Source: a virus. From it: 36,786 bases of DNA. Shown here in pieces: positions 14,346-22,770 of this stretch. A program made the translations under genes and the position numbers. Position 1 is the first letter of the stretch, and every line of letters starts with the position of its first letter. The DNA is taken from positions 1 to 36,786 of the IMG/VR virus record IMGVR_UViG_3300036845_000567; one strand, given 5' to 3'. The notes beneath the pieces were generated by a model. The model was not told where the DNA came from, ran no database searches, and worked only from the letters and a program-made list of their open reading frames with translations.

Positions 14346-16418
14346 TTAACCTTTATTCGCTAGTTTTGCTTCTAATTCTTCAACACGGGAGGTCAATTTC
14401 TGTAACTCGTTCAATAGGATAGAAGGTAATTCATGGTAACGAATAGTATAGGGATTGCCCGTGGCATCATAAGTAACAATGTGTGGCATGATAGTTGCTG
14501 TTTCTTCAGCAATTAATCCATACTGCATGGCATTAGTTACATCGCCTTTATATGAGAAGGTTACTGGTCGTAACTTCATCAAAGGAGAGCTCTTATCCCC
14601 CATATCCTTGATATTCTGTTTAAATCTTTCAGAAGAAACGGCAAGACCTAGTTGGCCCGTGGAAGTGTCAACAAGAACAGCACTGCCAGTGACGGTAGCA
14701 TTAGCTATACCAGCGATAAAGCATTTATTCTGTTGTGCGCTTCCTGCTCCTTCGGTTCCTATGTGAATTGTATGTGATTCACTAGCTACGCCTACATTGC
14801 CCACCAAGATATTACTTGTTTCACCAGAAGCATAAGCGCTACCAGCTAAGGCGCCTATAACCGTGTTATGGTCGCCTCCAAATGCAGAATTATTGAGAGA
14901 ATCATATCCTATAGAAGTATTGCGGTTACCACCGTTACCATTCTGAGAATTAGATCCTATTGCAACAGATTGATTAGTGCTCGAGGCATTACCAAATACA
15001 CTATTACCTATGCCAATGCTATCGGAAGCTCCAACGCTGGTGCTACCACCTATAACTATATTATTACTTCCATCTTGCATAGTAAGGGCAACTGTTGTTC
15101 CTGAGGCGAAGAATTGCGTAGTAGCTCCGGCTCCCAATGCCGTGATACTTATGGTAGTACCCGTAGAAGAACCAGAGTCCCCATCAATAAATTGAACTCC
15201 ACCGCCACCACCACCGGAAGTGCTTCCCATTTGTCCCGTTACAGGATCGATGATAACTGTTTGCGGTGTTCCACCTGGAGTAATTCCGCCAATACCTGCT
15301 ATATAACAGCCAGTTTGTGTAGAAGGATCTCCCAATCTAATATTGCCGTTCTCTAACGCCACGCCACTAGAGCCTATAAGAATATTGTTGCTTTCGCCAT
15401 CTCCGTACCCATTACCCGCATTTACACCAATAGCTATATTACTAGAACCATTGGTCAACGAGAGAAGAGCACTCGTTCCCAAAGCAGTATTATTACCCCC
15501 TCCTGTGTTCATAGCCTGGAGAGCACCATTGCCCAATGCGACATTAAGGGGAGCATCTGCATTACTAAGAAGTGCATTATATCCAATGGCAGTATTAGCT
15601 GACGCTGACGTGAAACTAAGCATAGTGCCATGGCCAAACCCAGTGTTCTGTCCACCAGTACCCGTTAGATTACCACTTGCATTTCCTATGAAAGTATTAG
15701 AATTTGTATCTTCTACAGAGAATTGTACCGTAGATCCTGAACCGGTAAACGCAGTAGATGATCCCGCAAGAGATGTGGAATCGAATGTTACGGTAGATCC
15801 TGTAGCAGATCCGGAATTGCCATCAAGTGTAGTTATTCCGCCACCACCACCTGAAGCATCAATAGTAATAGATCCTGCAGCATTGGTAATAGTTATATTT
15901 GTTCCCGCAGTAAGCGTGGCTAAGACGGGATCAGCACCGGTAGAACCGATAGGAATCTGTCCGTCAGCTGCAACCCCAAGAGAAGTAAGGCTATTAGTAG
16001 AATTACCAAGCTGTAGAGCATGGTTGGTTGTGCCTGATACGTTAAGGGTAACAGTAGCTCCGCTTGCAGCAGTAGTTATATTATGCCCACCAGCTAGTGT
16101 CACCGTAGTTCCAGTAGCAGCACCAGTATCGCCATCAAGCGTAACAATGCCCTGGCTCACTAAGGATCCTATAGTAATAGTGCCAGCACCATTAGATATA
16201 GAAATTCCCGTGCCAGCAGTAAGTGTTCCCAATACAGGATCATTGCTTGTGGAACCAATAGGTAGTTGTCCATTAGTGGCTGCAGGTAGAGCGCTTACCG
16301 CTCCAGCTGCGTCACCTTTAAGAAGTCCATGTATAGTTAAAGTATTAGCTCCTGTACCACCATTAGTGACTATAAGAGGCGTAGTTGAGTTCGCATTAAT
16401 TACGTTATTTGTTGCCAT
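14346..16418 (-). CDS. Tail fibre protein with S74 endosialidase-type chaperone domain, two shaft modules
   Basis: A 690-residue protein, AGGAG before the ATG at 16418. It lacks the virion-attachment module of its neighbours. Two shaft modules contain head-like repeats (NTAIGYNALLSN, NTALGTSALLSL) and each ends with a C-[YF]-IAGI block. From about residue 595 (SSERFKQNIKDM) to the end is a Peptidase_S74 intramolecular chaperone with LRPVTFSYK, YGLIAEE and a coiled coil (ELQKLTSRVEELEAKL). This domain trimerises the fibre and then cleaves itself off just before the conserved Ser. It probably attaches through a partner fibre protein. Confidence 0.88.
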   Translation of the reverse strand: MATNNVINANSTTPLIVTNGGTGANTLTIHGLLKGDAAGAVSALPAATNGQLPIGSTSNDPVLGTLTAGTGISISNGAGTITIGSLVSQGIVTLDGDTGAATGTTVTLAGGHNITTAASGATVTLNVSGTTNHALQLGNSTNSLTSLGVAADGQIPIGSTGADPVLATLTAGTNITITNAAGSITIDASGGGGGITTLDGNSGSATGSTVTFDSTSLAGSSTAFTGSGSTVQFSVEDTNSNTFIGNASGNLTGTGGQNTGFGHGTMLSFTSASANTAIGYNALLSNADAPLNVALGNGALQAMNTGGGNNTALGTSALLSLTNGSSNIAIGVNAGNGYGDGESNNILIGSSGVALENGNIRLGDPSTQTGCYIAGIGGITPGGTPQTVIIDPVTGQMGSTSGGGGGGVQFIDGDSGSSTGTTISITALGAGATTQFFASGTTVALTMQDGSNNIVIGGSTSVGASDSIGIGNSVFGNASSTNQSVAIGSNSQNGNGGNRNTSIGYDSLNNSAFGGDHNTVIGALAGSAYASGETSNILVGNVGVASESHTIHIGTEGAGSAQQNKCFIAGIANATVTGSAVLVDTSTGQLGLAVSSERFKQNIKDMGDKSSPLMKLRPVTFSYKGDVTNAMQYGLIAEETATIMPHIVTYDATGNPYTIRYHELPSILLNELQKLTSRVEELEAKLANKG

Positions 16419-16425
16419 ATATCTC

Positions 16426-16938
16426 CTAGACTACGTTAAGCGTGCCAACTCCTGATAGGACTAGCCAGCCCGTATTGGCGGTTACACATAATATTTCCGC
16501 CGAATCGCCAGCTAGGGTAGATGAAAGAGATCCGCCAGCTCCTACTGTGGTAAGCATGTTACCGAAGCGTATTTGTTGACCCCCGTTTTGGGTAACTTGC
16601 CATCCACCAGCGGTGAGACCGCAAACGCGCACTATACTACCTAGCGGTGCTACTGCGGGAAGAAGAAGTTGTACCGTCCCTACCGCGTTAGCTATCCATC
16701 CAGAGTTTGGTACGGTAGCAGTATTTATGACTGCCAAAGCCCAAAGAATTCCCCCACCCGTTACACTAACGGTAAGAGTATTGGCTCCTGGATTTCCAGC
16801 AACATTAACCGCGTCAAATCCCACTACATTAATATTACCACCACCATCGGGTCCAACAGCGCCCCCTGTATTACCCGTTAGGGTATTAAGTGCGCCACCA
16901 CCCCCACCACCTGATCCGTATGTTCCTGACTGTGACAT
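16426..16938 (-). CDS. Small Gly-rich fibre-associated protein
   Basis: A 170-residue protein whose ATG overlaps the previous stop (TAATG), with AGGGGA upstream. The N-terminus is a Gly run (YGSGGGGGGAL). The rest is beta-rich with short repeats (GAVGPDGGGNINVVG, VSVTGGGILWALAV). Composition and position within the fibre block suggest a fibre tip or connector subunit. No specific family. Confidence 0.7.
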   Translation of the reverse strand: MSQSGTYGSGGGGGGALNTLTGNTGGAVGPDGGGNINVVGFDAVNVAGNPGANTLTVSVTGGGILWALAVINTATVPNSGWIANAVGTVQLLLPAVAPLGSIVRVCGLTAGGWQVTQNGGQQIRFGNMLTTVGAGGSLSSTLAGDSAEILCVTANTGWLVLSGVGTLNVV

Positions 16939-17282
16939 TATTGGTTCCCCTGAAATCCATAAAGCATTGATAAATAAACAGCACTGGTTGTAGCTGCAGC
17001 AAATTCAAGCCGAACCCACACTTGGGTTCCTTGGGCGAAGAATGCTCCTCGATCAAGAGATTTATTTGTCGCGAGATCTAAAACAAGAAACCCCTTTGTT
17101 GGAAGAAAGAAGTGATCATTTACTCCATCAAATGAAAAGAATACTGAAACATCGGTATCATTTTGAAGTATAAATAATGCGGCTGGAGCTATAAGGGGAG
17201 CGCCGAGAGGATTATATCCCAAGGCTATACCAGCAGCAGCTACAGTTTGTATTGTCTGGGGAACTAGACGCGTATAAAACAT
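16938..17282 (-). CDS. Small structural protein of the fibre block
   Basis: A 114-residue protein, AGGAGAG before the ATG at 17282. It is a compact beta-sandwich-like sequence (AALFILQNDTDVSVFFSFDG, QVWVRLEFAAATTSAVYLSM) without shaft repeats, like phage minor tail or baseplate-attachment proteins. Stop overlaps the start of 16426-16938. Specific role unknown. Confidence 0.7.
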   Translation of the reverse strand: MFYTRLVPQTIQTVAAAGIALGYNPLGAPLIAPAALFILQNDTDVSVFFSFDGVNDHFFLPTKGFLVLDLATNKSLDRGAFFAQGTQVWVRLEFAAATTSAVYLSMLYGFQGNQ

Positions 17283-17303
17283 TTCTCTCCTTTTTTGTTT
17301 AGA

Positions 17304-17501
17304 TTATTCTGTGGATGACAACACCTCAGGAGCTTCTGTTGGGACAGCTTGAGCCGAATTCTCCTTCATAGTGATCATCTGATCTTTAAATTGTTGAAGC
17401 GCATCAATAGCATCGTCATAGGCAGACCCTAAAGGAATTGTTGCCCGGAACAAATGTCCATTAGTAGTTAGTTCAAGCGTAATTTCAAGCTTTTGGTTCA
17501 T
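17304..17501 (-). CDS. Small hypothetical protein in the fibre block
   Basis: A 65-residue protein starting MNQKLEITLELTTNG. GAGGAAG precedes the ATG at 17501, favouring it over an in-frame ATG at 17519. It overlaps the end of the large fibre gene by 17 bases. A beta-hairpin-like start is followed by a helical segment (AYDDAIDALQQFKDQM) and an acidic tail. This could be a fibre assembly chaperone, judging by position after a long fibre gene; not recognised. Confidence 0.6.
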   Translation of the reverse strand: MNQKLEITLELTTNGHLFRATIPLGSAYDDAIDALQQFKDQMITMKENSAQAVPTEAPEVLSSTE

Positions 17502-20115
17502 ATCTTCCTCTGTTTTCAAGATACTCTACTCGCCTCATAAGGCTCGCTATAATATTATGCTGCTTTTGAAGCTCGTTCAAGAGTAGTACAGGGAGATCGT
17601 GGTATCGAACCGTTTCTGGATCATTAACTTTGTTATAGGTTACTATGCCCGGAAACGAAGCGTGTACTTCCTCAGCTATGAGTCCGTACTGTAGTAGCCG
17701 AGTAGGATCGTTTTTATAGTTAAAGGTAACAGGACGCAAGTTCATGATGTTATTGCTAGCGTCATCCATATCTTCAATATTGTCTTTATAGCGACGAGAT
17801 GAAACTACAGTTCCAAGTTGTCCTGTACCGGTATTAATTAATACAGCAGCACTACTTGCGACGGTTACACCGGCTATTCCGGCTACGAAACAGGTATCTT
17901 GTTGCCCCGCACCAGAACCCTGAGTTCCAATTCGTATGACATTAGACTCAGAAACTGTTCCCGCATTCCCAATAACAATATTAGACGATTCAGAGGATGT
18001 ATAATTGCCGCCAGCTGAGTCCCCAACACCTATGTTATCAGCTCCTGTGATAATGAAATTAAGGCAGGTAGCGCCCAAGGCTGTATTATTTGCTCCTGTT
18101 GTTACGGTAAATAGAGCACCAGCGCCAATTGCAGTATTAGCTCCAGCAGAAGTACAAGATACTAGAGCGCCTTCCCCAACGGCTGTATTAGCAGATCCGC
18201 TAGTAAGGCCCAGTAAAGAACTGCGGCCGACACCAGTATTCTCAATACCAGATAGGGCCCCATTTCCTGACAAGGATCCAATAAAGGTATTAGCAGAAGT
18301 ATCAGTCACTTTAAGATCAACCGTTGAACCAGAGGCAACGAATTTAACCGAAGCTCCCGCATTGGAATTAGCATTAAGGGTTATGGTTGCTCCAGTTGCA
18401 GATCCTGTATCGCCATTGATAGTTACGCTTCCGCCAGAAGCTGTGCTTCCCATTTTTCCCGTGACAGGATCAATGATAACAAATTGAGGTGTTCCACCAG
18501 GGGTTACTCCGCCAATGCCCGCTATAAAGCATAGGGTTTGTATGGCAGGATCTCCCAGTCTTATAGTGGTGGTATCGCCAGGGGTTCCTGTATTGCCTAT
18601 GACAATATTAGACCCTTCTGATGCATTGTAAGATGACCCAGCCGCATAGCCAAGAGCAATATTACTATCGCCTCCAGAAAGAGCACCGAGAGCGCCTGTA
18701 CCTATCGCAGTATTCTTATTAGCATCAGCAGCACCTAATGACCCAGCACCTAGTGCAACGTTATTGGAGCCATCGGCTATAGTTGTCATAGACTCATATC
18801 CTATAGCGGTATTAAGCGTACCATTATCTATAGAAGGGAGAGTTCCGTATCCTAGTGAAGTATTTAAATTTCCTGCAACAGAGACATTTCCAGCGTTTAG
18901 GCCCAAGAAGGTATTTCGTAGGGATGAATCGGTAAGGTTAAGACTAACTGTAGAACCAGAAGCAGTGAATTTAACAGATTCCCCAGAAGCAGCTCCGGTG
19001 AACGTTATAGTCGATCCGGTTGCTGAACCAGTGTTGCCATCGATAGTTACAACTCCCGAAGAAGCGGTATTATTTATGGTTATAGAATTTGCGGCATTTA
19101 CAATGCTTATATTAGTCCCAGCAGTCAAATTTGCCCATATAGGAGCGGATGCGGTGGCACCGATAATTACTTGTCCATCAGTTCCAGGATATGACCCCAA
19201 GAATCCATTAGAATCAACAAACATGACCTGCTGATTAGTACCTACAGGAGTATTATAAATACCTGCTATGGCACATGCATCTTGTTCACCAGCACCAGTT
19301 CCCTGAGTGCCTATTCTGATAACATTTGATTCGCCAGTCACACCATCAGAACTAATAGTTATATTGGAGCTTTCTGATGAGGTATATGCAAAGGCTGAAG
19401 CAAAGCCAATAGCTATATTCCCATTGCCCGTTATTAGCCTTCCAAGAGACTGGCTTCCCAAAGCTGTATTGGAAGACCCTGATGTTATAGTGGGAGCCGA
19501 TTCATATCCCAACGCAGTATTATTGATACCATTTGTAGCGTGTAGAAGAGATATATTTCCGACTGCAGTATTCTTGGTACCAGTAACTAATGCGCTTAAT
19601 GCGCTGTTACCAATACCAGTATTCTGAACCGCGGAAGATGGGTTGAGGGTTGTATTTCCTGCCGTTATACCCACAAAGGTATTAGACGGGGGATAGGCAT
19701 ACGCAAATCTGAGTCCACCGAGCTCATATAATCCCTGGCTCCCAGCAGCGTTAGTAGCCGGCAAGTTGATATTAGGGGTTACAGCTACATTTACTGTGTT
19801 GGGTGCCATGGCAGAGGTGACTATATTTGCACCACCCAGCAGATTTATGACGCCCATTACAGGAGTAGCAGTGCCCGAATCGGTCACAATAGATGATATT
19901 GCTCCACTGGCATTCATGGATACCCACATGGCCACATTATCAACGATAGAAGTTATTATATAGGGAGTATTCGTTGGTTCATCTATCCATATGGTTCCTA
20001 TAGATGCCCTATCGTGGGTGGTAGGAGCTCTTTGTGAAACTATGGGAGCATTGGGAATACCAATAAGCGCCTGGCTTAACCCGTAGGCAACATTGCCCGG
20101 TTGAAATACTGACAT
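17485..20115 (-). CDS. Long tail fibre with S74 chaperone domain, three shaft modules
   Basis: An 876-residue protein with AAGGAGG before the ATG at 20115. Residues 1-75 are the virion-attachment module (NVAYGLSQALIG, RAPTTHDRASIGTIWIDE) shared with the next gene upstream. Three tandem shaft modules follow, each with NTF[VLI]G.., AIG/ALG head-like repeats and a C-x-[IV]AGI block; between them lie GNTGSATG linkers. From about residue 772 (SSRRYKDNIEDM) it ends in a Peptidase_S74 chaperone with LRPVTFNYK, YGLIAEE and a terminal coiled coil. The chaperone is normally released by self-cleavage after trimerisation. It shares its modular plan, with one module more, with 14346-16418. Confidence 0.9.
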   Translation of the reverse strand: MSVFQPGNVAYGLSQALIGIPNAPIVSQRAPTTHDRASIGTIWIDEPTNTPYIITSIVDNVAMWVSMNASGAISSIVTDSGTATPVMGVINLLGGANIVTSAMAPNTVNVAVTPNINLPATNAAGSQGLYELGGLRFAYAYPPSNTFVGITAGNTTLNPSSAVQNTGIGNSALSALVTGTKNTAVGNISLLHATNGINNTALGYESAPTITSGSSNTALGSQSLGRLITGNGNIAIGFASAFAYTSSESSNITISSDGVTGESNVIRIGTQGTGAGEQDACAIAGIYNTPVGTNQQVMFVDSNGFLGSYPGTDGQVIIGATASAPIWANLTAGTNISIVNAANSITINNTASSGVVTIDGNTGSATGSTITFTGAASGESVKFTASGSTVSLNLTDSSLRNTFLGLNAGNVSVAGNLNTSLGYGTLPSIDNGTLNTAIGYESMTTIADGSNNVALGAGSLGAADANKNTAIGTGALGALSGGDSNIALGYAAGSSYNASEGSNIVIGNTGTPGDTTTIRLGDPAIQTLCFIAGIGGVTPGGTPQFVIIDPVTGKMGSTASGGSVTINGDTGSATGATITLNANSNAGASVKFVASGSTVDLKVTDTSANTFIGSLSGNGALSGIENTGVGRSSLLGLTSGSANTAVGEGALVSCTSAGANTAIGAGALFTVTTGANNTALGATCLNFIITGADNIGVGDSAGGNYTSSESSNIVIGNAGTVSESNVIRIGTQGSGAGQQDTCFVAGIAGVTVASSAAVLINTGTGQLGTVVSSRRYKDNIEDMDDASNNIMNLRPVTFNYKNDPTRLLQYGLIAEEVHASFPGIVTYNKVNDPETVRYHDLPVLLLNELQKQHNIIASLMRRVEYLENRGRYEPKA

Positions 20116-20130
20116 GATGCCTCCTTAAAA

Positions 20131-20859
20131 TTAAGCAACCGTCACTATAGCAGTCCATCCAGTAGCACCATTAGTATTTATAAAGGCTCGGTTATTAACC
20201 CCAGTTCCATCAGTTCTTAAGAATAATGATCCTTGAGGAAGAGTAAGAACGCCCGTAGGATCGCCCGCACCCGAGAAGATGCTGAGGTTGCCCGTGAAAG
20301 TAAGAGTTCTTGTATTGGCTATATTGACACCACCAACAGTTAAACTTAAGTTACCGCCCGGAATTACCACGTTCCCCGTAGCATTGCCTATCTGTACGGC
20401 TCCAGTTCCCGGAGCTACACCGATATGAGTAGCAAATGCGCCAGCAGAATTGAGATCTATTTCCCCGCCACTAGCTTGAAGCGGTCCTGATATAGCAGTG
20501 CCTGATGTGGCGTTACCGATATTTACCAGACCCGTCCCACCAGTTCCAATAGTAGTAGTGGCTGCTCCGGTAATATTAATATTAGTAGTACCCGTTAATG
20601 AAATAGGCCCAGGAGTAACTACAAGTGAAGAAAATACACCAGCAGCTCCTCCACCACCCACAGCGATCCAGGTAGCTACGTTAGCTATAACGCTGGCAAG
20701 GATATATACCGTGCTTGTAGTGGTATTAGACCAAATGGTTCCTACCAAAGCATAATCATGAGTCGTTGGTGCCCTTTTGGAAACGATAGGTACTGGAGCA
20801 TCAGGTATAAGTGCCTGGGTTAATCCGTATGATACATTTTGACGTTGATTTACTGACAT
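20131..20859 (-). CDS. Short fibre protein with the shared attachment module
   Basis: A 242-residue protein. The ATG at 20859 has AGGGAGAG upstream; an in-frame ATG at 20928 is not supported. Residues about 1-70 (NVSYGLTQALIPDAPVP, SKRAPTTHDYALVGTIW) match the N-terminus of the long fibre at 17485-20115. The rest is a low-complexity beta shaft (GTGGTGLVNIGNATSG) ending in a small domain. It has no S74 chaperone. It is the first gene of the fibre block and could be the adaptor to which the other fibres bind. Confidence 0.8.
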   Translation of the reverse strand: MSVNQRQNVSYGLTQALIPDAPVPIVSKRAPTTHDYALVGTIWSNTTTSTVYILASVIANVATWIAVGGGGAAGVFSSLVVTPGPISLTGTTNINITGAATTTIGTGGTGLVNIGNATSGTAISGPLQASGGEIDLNSAGAFATHIGVAPGTGAVQIGNATGNVVIPGGNLSLTVGGVNIANTRTLTFTGNLSIFSGAGDPTGVLTLPQGSLFLRTDGTGVNNRAFINTNGATGWTAIVTVA

Positions 20860-20947
20860 GGTTTCTCTCCCTTTAGAGTAAATTTTTTTATCCCCATCAT
20901 GATTGTATGGTACACAGAAATAAATCAAGCTTTATTTATTATTTGTG

Positions 20948-20975
20948 TTGACAATTGCAATGAGTAATGTATGAT
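20948..20975 (+). promoter_or_regulatory. Strong promoter for the ribbon-helix-helix genes
   Basis: A perfect TTGACA (20948-20953), a 16-base spacer and TATGAT (20970-20975). It transcribes the plus-strand genes at 21017-21485, opposite to the structural genes on both sides. Confidence 0.75.
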
Positions 20976-21016
20976 GAGTTATAGAATAGATTGTTACATA
21001 AGGAGATTTTAAGAAT

Positions 21017-21220
21017 ATGGTACGAATGTATAAGAAAAAGATAGAACAAATTATCCCCAAGGAAAGCAGAGTTGGAAGGAAGCGTATTAGTTTAGATATA
21101 CCTACTCCGCTCCACAATATGCTTCTTGAGGGAGCGCAGCAGAGTAATTGCACAATAACGATGTATGTCATTCGATCTTTAAGGGATCGACTTAAAATGG
21201 AAGGAATAGAAAATGAGTGA
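21017..21220 (+). CDS. Arc/CopG-like ribbon-helix-helix DNA-binding protein
   Basis: A 67-residue protein with AAGGAG eleven bases before the ATG. Residues 21-62 fit a ribbon-helix-helix: strand RKRISLDIP, helix 1 TPLHNMLLEGAQQ, a turn with SNCTIT, and helix 2 MYVIRSLRDRLK. RHH dimers insert the strand into the DNA major groove and usually repress phage or plasmid genes. A basic N-terminal arm (MYKKKIEQ) precedes it. It is the first gene after a strong promoter, and overlaps the start of a paralogue that carries a membrane helix. It may control its own promoter and the flanking late blocks. Confidence 0.8.
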   Translation: MVRMYKKKIEQIIPKESRVGRKRISLDIPTPLHNMLLEGAQQSNCTITMYVIRSLRDRLKMEGIENE

Positions 21221-21485
21221 TGTTTTTTATTTAATTATTAATATAGTATCTGCCGCAATAACCTTATATTGGGCCATAGATTATTTGAGGCGCTACTTAA
21301 AAAGGAATAAGAAAAACGATCAAGTTCCAACAAAAAATAGAATAAGTGCCAATGTGCCTGTAGCTCTCTACCAGATGTTAGTAGATGCTACAACTCGCCA
21401 CAAATGCACTATTACTGCCTATATTATTGGCGCTATAACTGAACGGCTACAACGAGAAGGGATGCAAGATGTACCTACCTCTTGA
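21213..21485 (+). CDS. Membrane-anchored ribbon-helix-helix paralogue
   Basis: A 90-residue protein that overlaps the preceding RHH gene by 8 bases. Residues 4-24 are a hydrophobic transmembrane helix (FYLIINIVSAAITLYWAI), then a basic linker (LRRYLKRNKK). Residues 42-82 are clearly homologous to the preceding protein: NRISANVPVALYQML, KCTITAYIIGAI and ERLQREGM align with RISLDIPTPLHNML, NCTITMYVIRSL and DRLKMEGI. An RHH fused to a membrane helix could tether DNA or sequester the soluble partner by heterodimer formation. That role is inferred; the homology is visible. Confidence 0.8.
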   Translation: MSDVFYLIINIVSAAITLYWAIDYLRRYLKRNKKNDQVPTKNRISANVPVALYQMLVDATTRHKCTITAYIIGAITERLQREGMQDVPTS

Positions 21486-21540
21486 TATATTGCTACTTAT
21501 TATGTGCCTTGACGAAGAAGATGAATGCAACTGCTGCTGA
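21469..21540 (+). CDS. Possible 23-residue micropeptide with Cys-rich end
   Basis: An ATG at 21469 inside the end of the membrane RHH gene, eight bases after GAAGGG, opens a 23-codon frame that stops exactly at 21540, abutting the converging ejection gene. The peptide is hydrophobic (PLDILLLIM) then acidic and Cys-rich (DECNCC). The short length makes chance plausible. Confidence 0.25.
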   Translation: MYLPLDILLLIMCLDEEDECNCC

Positions 21541-22770
21541 TTATTGAAAAAGCTCAAAATCACCAGATTCTTGTGATTCCTGTTTGCCTATTTCTTGATC
21601 TAGTTTACTTATTTGTCGCGTGAATACCGCTGCATTTTCTGATGCGGCAGCCTTAAGCGCAGCAAGATAATGCTTCCTGATAGAAGGACTTCTTAATAGT
21701 TGTTCGGTTGTTTCAAGGGCCTTGAGACCCACATAGCCTTTTGCTGCAAGTCCTGCGGCTGCACCAACACCTACTTTACCAGCACCTAATAGGGCAGCTG
21801 TTCCAGCGTATTTAAGTATATGCTTATTGACGTGTTTCTTAATCCATTGAGAGATAGGAGCAGAATGATATATTCCCTGCCACATATCATCCGCTTGTTT
21901 TAGGTTCTTTACGAATTCTGGATTTACTTTGCTATAGCCAGATATTGCATCTTTGATTGAATTATTTAATTCGGGAAGCGTGCCGAATATTCCTTTTAAC
22001 CTTCCCTCCTTATCAATAATATCGCCGATAATTTCATTTAGTTCTTGTTTGCTCTGGAGAAGGTCGCTGACGGCTATTTTACCGCCACTAGTTATTTTGT
22101 CTTGTAACTGACCTACGAGGCTGCCCAGTTCCTTTTTACCGAGTCCTTCTTTAAATCCTTTGGATAATCGATGTTCTACTTTATCTATAATAGGTCTTAA
22201 GGAAGCGGATTCAACTTGCGCTCCCTCAGGTAATAAGGATTCTGCCTTTTTATAGGCATCTCGAGCTACGTCTTTAAGCTTAGGAGTTCCCCATAAAGAG
22301 GTGCCGAGAATTGTCCCAGCTTTTACTAGGTCGCCTGCCCCTTCTGAACCAGTTATATGTTTTGTAGCCAGTCCCGCTATATTTCCAATTCCAGATATCT
22401 TTGCTGCATTAGCTAATCCCGTTCCACCAACAACTAGAGGAATAAAATCTGATATAAACTCATCGCCAAATTTCTCAATATTTCCTTGGGGTTCTAGGTA
22501 TCCATTAGCCCCGGGCCGCCCTATCTCTCTAATATTTTCAGGGGTAGGAAATATAGTATTACTAGAAACGAGAGGGCTTCCTGTTATTGCACGGCTTCCC
22601 AGGTTCAATAATCCCCTTCCCGCAGATTCGATGGTTCCGGGTAAGCCAGCTGTTGACTCGATGGCTCGGGCACCAAGACGGGCAACGTTTCTGATCCCAG
22701 TTCCCAATAACGATTCATTGGAAGTTTTATTGGCAGAAGTAGGGAGCTCTTCAAATAGTTCGAATTCCAT
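21541..22770 (-). CDS. Putative DNA ejection (internal virion) protein
   Basis: A 409-residue protein whose ATG overlaps the stop of the gene upstream (TAATG). Gly/Ala/Leu-rich hydrophobic stretches (AGLPGTIESAGRGLLNLG, AGTAALLGAGKVGVGAAAGL) alternate with long amphipathic helices (LGKKELGSLVGQLQDKI). This composition and position, third in a row of such genes after the tail hub, fit the P22-type ejection proteins that leave the virion with the DNA and form a channel across the envelope. No enzymatic motif. The call depends on context. Confidence 0.6.
   Translation of the reverse strand: MEFELFEELPTSANKTSNESLLGTGIRNVARLGARAIESTAGLPGTIESAGRGLLNLGSRAITGSPLVSSNTIFPTPENIREIGRPGANGYLEPQGNIEKFGDEFISDFIPLVVGGTGLANAAKISGIGNIAGLATKHITGSEGAGDLVKAGTILGTSLWGTPKLKDVARDAYKKAESLLPEGAQVESASLRPIIDKVEHRLSKGFKEGLGKKELGSLVGQLQDKITSGGKIAVSDLLQSKQELNEIIGDIIDKEGRLKGIFGTLPELNNSIKDAISGYSKVNPEFVKNLKQADDMWQGIYHSAPISQWIKKHVNKHILKYAGTAALLGAGKVGVGAAAGLAAKGYVGLKALETTEQLLRSPSIRKHYLAALKAAASENAAVFTRQISKLDQEIGKQESQESGDFELFQ

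Noticed and set aside
15343-16455. Long plus-strand frame (370 codons) opposite the S74 fibre gene
   Set aside because: It is a Pro/Val/Ala-rich mirror of a Gly/Thr/Asn-rich fibre on the other strand, with no ribosome site; a shadow caused by codon composition.
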